Assembly (NCBI GenBank): GCA_001687465.1
Contig: LVLI01001887.1
Span: 1 to 10,213, forward strand
Length of the DNA: 10,213 bases
Reading direction: 5' to 3'
Origin: Halocafeteria seosinensis
Lineage: Eukaryota > Sar > Bigyra > Bicosoecida
The notes below the pieces were generated by a model. The model had not been told where the DNA came from and ran no database searches. It saw nothing but the letters and a program-made list of their open reading frames with translations. Shown in pieces: positions 7,264 to 10,213 of the stretch (its first letter is position 1; each line of letters begins with the position of its first letter). The position numbers and the translations under genes are program-made.

Positions 7264-8787
7264 TCACTCTAACGGTAGACGTGCTGATTTCGTTGCCTTG
7301 ATTGACCGTCTAGGGCGTTGCACAGGGAGCGTGTTCGTCTGTGGTGACGGTAAAGGCGACACTCCTGTTGATTTGGAATTGGACGGGGATATAGCAGGTA
7401 TATTCTCGAAAGCCCTGGTCGGTGTCGCAGTTGGGGTGTTCGAAGCGCCATCCAACTGAAAGCGAAGAACCGGTAGGTCGCCACTTCCAAGAATCGCCCA
7501 TACATCGTCGCTCCATTTCTGTAGCTCATTCGCGACATAAAGTTTGCCACGGATACTTGTTAAATTTCCAGAATTGTTTGCTGTGGAAAGTATTCTAGCT
7601 TGGTCATTTCCCACGATCGAGGCACCCATTTCACCGTTATACACAGAATAATTTGTTTGGATAGTACCACTGGTATCCTCGTGTATACTTCCTATGACTC
7701 CACCGGCGTTTGATGCCATGACTCTTCCAGAAGCGTATACATTGGAAATGTACACATTCCCCGTGGCTTCATCTTCCGTTCCATCTCCCCCGGTTCTCCA
7801 CCCTGAAATACCCCCTGCTTTATCTCCCTGAACGCTACCAGTGGTATAACAATCTCTAACATGTATTGTGCCTTGCAGTTCTGCCGTGTCAGCTCCAGTA
7901 ATTCCACCACTCTTGTCGGCAGATATTTGTCCCGTGCTGTAACATTGTTCAATGTATATCAAGCCATGGGTATGTGCTGCGTTACCAGCCGCAATACCAC
8001 CACTACCAGTATGAGATGACGTTAGACCATCAATATCCCCTTCTGAATGAGTTTGTTTAATACGCAGTTGACCATAGTCCCGGGCAGCACGAATTCCACA
8101 GATTCCTCCTGCATGAGATCCTTCAATACAGCCGGTGGAGCAGCACCGCTGTATTTCAACTCTTCCATAGTGGCGTCCAACTTCTTGTCCAGCGATGCCG
8201 CCTGCTTCATTCCCGATGCTCCCCGTCGAGTACGCATACGAAATTGTTATGCGGCCGCTACTATGACCGCATCTTGCACCAACAATACCACCACCGAATC
8301 GTGGTATGACTCCTGAGGAGCTACATGAATCTACGACAAAGTACCGCTGATTTCTTTGAACAATGAATCCTCCACTTCGTGCAGTATTCCCATTTCTGAC
8401 GTGGACGTTTCGGATGACGGGCGCCTCCTCAAACGAGCTAACGTTTGCCTTGATCACAAACAATCCTTCAAATCCAGCAACAGAGCTCAAGTCGATAGTG
8501 TTTCCCCAACCGCCATCAAAGGTCTCATTGACATCGAGCGATATGTGGTCAGTCCCGGTGTATCCATGGAATTTCCAATCTAAGACACTACAATTCATGT
8601 GGAACTGTTGTTTCTCTAAGATATAGTGAAAACATGGCTCCAGTTCATTTACAATGTTTTGCCGTAGATCCTTCGCCCAACAGTAACAAAATGGTGACCA
8701 GCCGTTACTAAACACCAAAGCCCATAACAATAAAAGCACCTCACTTGGATTCCACCTTGTTTGTTTTTTTCCCACTGACATGGACAT
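7264..8787 (-). CDS. Secreted GLUG-repeat protein
   Basis: An intronless 507-residue frame. The ATG at 8787 follows an in-frame TAA seven codons upstream; an ATG two codons later could serve instead. Residues 17-38 are a hydrophobic signal sequence, with likely cleavage after CWA at 38. Residues about 50-135 are unassigned and contain several N-x-[ST] sites. Seven repeats at about 178-393 follow the GLUG pattern: hydrophobic strand, [CY]-Y-[ST]-T-G, about six residues, then GG[IV]xG. The region W425-F443, with a WAILGSGDLPVLRF-like end, resembles the usual close of GLUG proteins. A Ser/Thr/Pro-rich linker (about 449-486) and a basic tail (491-503) end the protein; no membrane helix follows. 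GLUG repeats occur in bacterial surface proteins and IgA peptidases and in eukaryotic secreted proteins, and probably form a beta-helix. A cell-wall or adhesive role is inferred. Confidence 0.85.
   Translation of the reverse strand: MSMSVGKKQTRWNPSEVLLLLWALVFSNGWSPFCYCWAKDLRQNIVNELEPCFHYILEKQQFHMNCSVLDWKFHGYTGTDHISLDVNETFDGGWGNTIDLSSVAGFEGLFVIKANVSSFEEAPVIRNVHVRNGNTARSGGFIVQRNQRYFVVDSCSSSGVIPRFGGGIVGARCGHSSGRITISYAYSTGSIGNEAGGIAGQEVGRHYGRVEIQRCCSTGCIEGSHAGGICGIRAARDYGQLRIKQTHSEGDIDGLTSSHTGSGGIAAGNAAHTHGLIYIEQCYSTGQISADKSGGITGADTAELQGTIHVRDCYTTGSVQGDKAGGISGWRTGGDGTEDEATGNVYISNVYASGRVMASNAGGVIGSIHEDTSGTIQTNYSVYNGEMGASIVGNDQARILSTANNSGNLTSIRGKLYVANELQKWSDDVWAILGSGDLPVLRFQLDGASNTPTATPTRAFENIPAISPSNSKSTGVSPLPSPQTNTLPVQRPRRSIKATKSARLPLE
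7609..8256 (-). repeat. Seven GLUG-type repeats in the secreted protein
   Basis: Repeat starts fall near residues 178, 208, 239, 275, 306, 343 and 374. Most are spaced 30-37 residues apart. The best-kept copies read CYSTGQI or CYTTGSV followed by GGITG or GGISG. The third copy is longer and its core reads HSEG, and the last lacks the double glycine. Two partial copies may precede the array, near residues 130-170 (SGGFIV and GGGIVG). Repeat length varies, unlike the rigid period in the neighbouring receptor-like gene. Confidence 0.8.
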
Positions 8788-9265
8788 GACAAAGAAAAAG
8801 CGATGTTATCCTGAGACATTTAATTTGTGGCGTGTTTTCATTGCCATTCCCACTTTACTTTGTTTTCTGCTGGTACTGCTGCGACACTCTAAGCCAGCAT
8901 ACACACAGATGATGTCCTACTGTACATGTAATAGATAGAATAACGAATCCATCTGTTTGCGAATTGTACACAGTATTTACACGAGGTACAACCCCAGTTT
9001 AATGTGTGAATCACTACGTTCCGCTTGAAGTCTGATGATTCATGGACTGCCAACTGTGCATTGTGATATGTAGTGGTTGAAGACAACGTTGTGGTATTAC
9101 AACTACCTTTAGTTCTCGCGCATCTGCTTCTGAATATTATCCGGTATGGAACGTATATTTGGTGATGACAGAGAAGGGGTATGCGTCAATTCTTCGACGA
9201 AAGCATTGGCCCAAGCAAGACACATGTCACTGTGCTGTGATCACTGACAAACCAGGAACATTGCG
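8788..9265. other. Intergenic region between two minus-strand genes
   Basis: The region should hold the promoter of the GLUG-repeat gene and the 3' UTR of the phosphoglycerate kinase-like gene, both on the minus strand. I see no convincing gene, RNA structure, repeat or AATAAA signal in it. A 65-codon minus-strand frame at 8889-9086 has no supporting feature. Confidence 0.5.
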
Positions 9266-10213
9266 TTAATGCTCACGTTGGTCATCAACTACCCGGAACC
9301 CCGGAGGAACAATTCCGGCCAGCAACTGGCGAGTGGCTGGGCCAGCTGGCAGAAAACAGCTCAAAGAGTTTCCAGCACCAAACTTTCTCGCCCAAACGGC
9401 AGAGCTGGCTCCAGCGACAACGGTCAAAGCACCTTGAGCAGTAATGGAAGTCATCGCATCGACAAGATCACGTGTACCTCCTTGGCATTCTTCAAGTTCA
9501 GTAGCGCCCAGGGGACCCGCCCAGACCACTGTTCCTGCTTCTCCAATGATCTCTTCGATCCTGCAAACAATTTCACACGGATATAGCTAACAGAATAACC
9601 ACAAGCAAACGATGTACTTACATTTCCTTCGTTTTACTCCCTATATCCAAGACGAACTTCCCTTCGGGAATCGACGGAAACACTTCCACATCTGTAGGTG
9701 ATTGCTGACGAGGAGACTCCGTGCTTTTTTCTTTCGATTTCTTCCCCCGTGGTGATTTCTTCCCACTTTCAGCGGAGGCAGGAGCATTTTCCTTTGCCCC
9801 CAAAGAATTTTGAACTACATTCTGTTCATCACTTGATAAGCTAGCTAAGGCCCTTAGAGACTTGTCAGCTTGAGATATTGCCCCCTTCAGTGCCAACCAA
9901 CCCCTAGATGCGGTAGCATCGATCTCCATGCCCGTCATGAATTCTGATTCAAACTCACTTAGAACCGAGGACCAATCACCATCGGTTACAGAGAGGCCAG
10001 AGCTCCCAATTAAACGCGAGACCACAAACTCCCGAAAGTATCTTAGCAACGCCAAAGACTGATAACGGCATTGTGAATCACTCACGGAACCGGCAGAGGC
10101 AGCAACAGATTCGATGCATTTAAAGGCTTCAGAAATAGCCATAATAGTATTGGCACTATTGCCAGTAAACATACCAGGGTTTTGTCCGATTCCCGTCTGA
10201 GCAATCTGCGCAA
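9266..10213 (-). CDS. Phosphoglycerate kinase-like protein, degenerate, 5' partial, two exons
   Basis: The minus-strand frame is open through the window edge; exon 1 is 9622-10213 and exon 2 is 9266-9560, ending in TAA. The visible product is 294 residues. Residues 189-294 match the last part of phosphoglycerate kinase in order: LDIGSKT (usual LDIGPKT), VVWAGPLG (usual VVWNGPMG) with the following Glu at 218, a GTRDLVDA helix, then AGASSA where the family has GGGDTA, and AGPATRQLLAG where it has GGGASLELLEG, ending in PPG. The known nucleotide-binding Asn, GGGD Asp and GGGAS glycines are changed, so the product is probably catalytically dead. Residues 1-130 are helix-prone with no recognisable kinase sequence, and a KSPRGKKSKEKS-type low-complexity linker (about 148-172) precedes the match. 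It could be a pseudoenzyme or a fusion protein. Confidence 0.78.
9561..9621 (-). other. Spliceosomal intron, 61 nt, phase 2
   Basis: On the minus strand the donor is AT|GTAAGT and the acceptor is TTTGCAG|G. Without splicing, a TAA follows at once (9618-9620). Splicing joins AT to G, giving Met, and the product then continues as IEEIIGEAGTVVW, exactly where phosphoglycerate kinases continue from the DIGPKT motif to VVWNGP. This homology across the junction makes the call firm. Confidence 0.9.

Noticed and set aside
7190-7459. Plus-strand frame of 89 codons overlapping the 3' end of the GLUG gene
   Set aside because: It is mostly antisense to the GLUG gene and has no recognisable features.
8889-9086. 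Minus-strand frame of 65 codons in the intergenic region
   Set aside because: No domain, signal peptide or homology visible; length is within chance expectation.

Overview
The window looks like nuclear DNA of a eukaryote with compact genes and few, short introns, probably a protist or alga; the lineage cannot be fixed from the sequence. The evidence is two short GT-AG introns (73 and 61 nt), each with in-frame stops and a clean phase-2 join, plus a type I membrane receptor-like protein, long intergenic stretches without ribosome-binding sites, and a palindromic AATAAA element between two convergent genes. Nothing suggests a bacterial operon, virus or transposon.

Layout, left to right. (1) Positions 1-1689, plus strand: the 3' part of a two-exon gene for a charged, low-complexity coiled-coil protein of unknown function. 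(2) Positions about 1933-2620: a decayed tandem copy of that gene's last exon and its 3' flank, with two frameshifts and a premature stop. (3) Positions 2929-6876, plus strand: an intronless 1315-residue protein with a signal peptide, an unassigned N-terminal ectodomain, a very regular cysteine-rich repeat array, one transmembrane helix and a tail of about 245 residues. (4) Positions 7264-8787, minus strand and convergent with the previous gene: a secreted 507-residue protein with seven GLUG-type repeats. (5) Positions 9266-10213, minus strand: the 3' part of a two-exon gene whose C-terminus is clearly related to the end of phosphoglycerate kinase but has lost the nucleotide-binding loops.

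The two central genes both encode secreted or surface repeat proteins, so they could act at the cell surface or in the extracellular matrix, but nothing in the sequence shows that they work together. The flanking genes look unrelated to them.

The strongest unusual signals are the nested 16/32/96-residue periodicity of the cysteine-rich receptor, which runs through eight 288-nt units without one indel, and the apparent phosphoglycerate kinase pseudoenzyme. The tandem pseudogene and the shared poly(A)-signal palindrome come next. I see no tRNA, rRNA, CRISPR array or mobile element.
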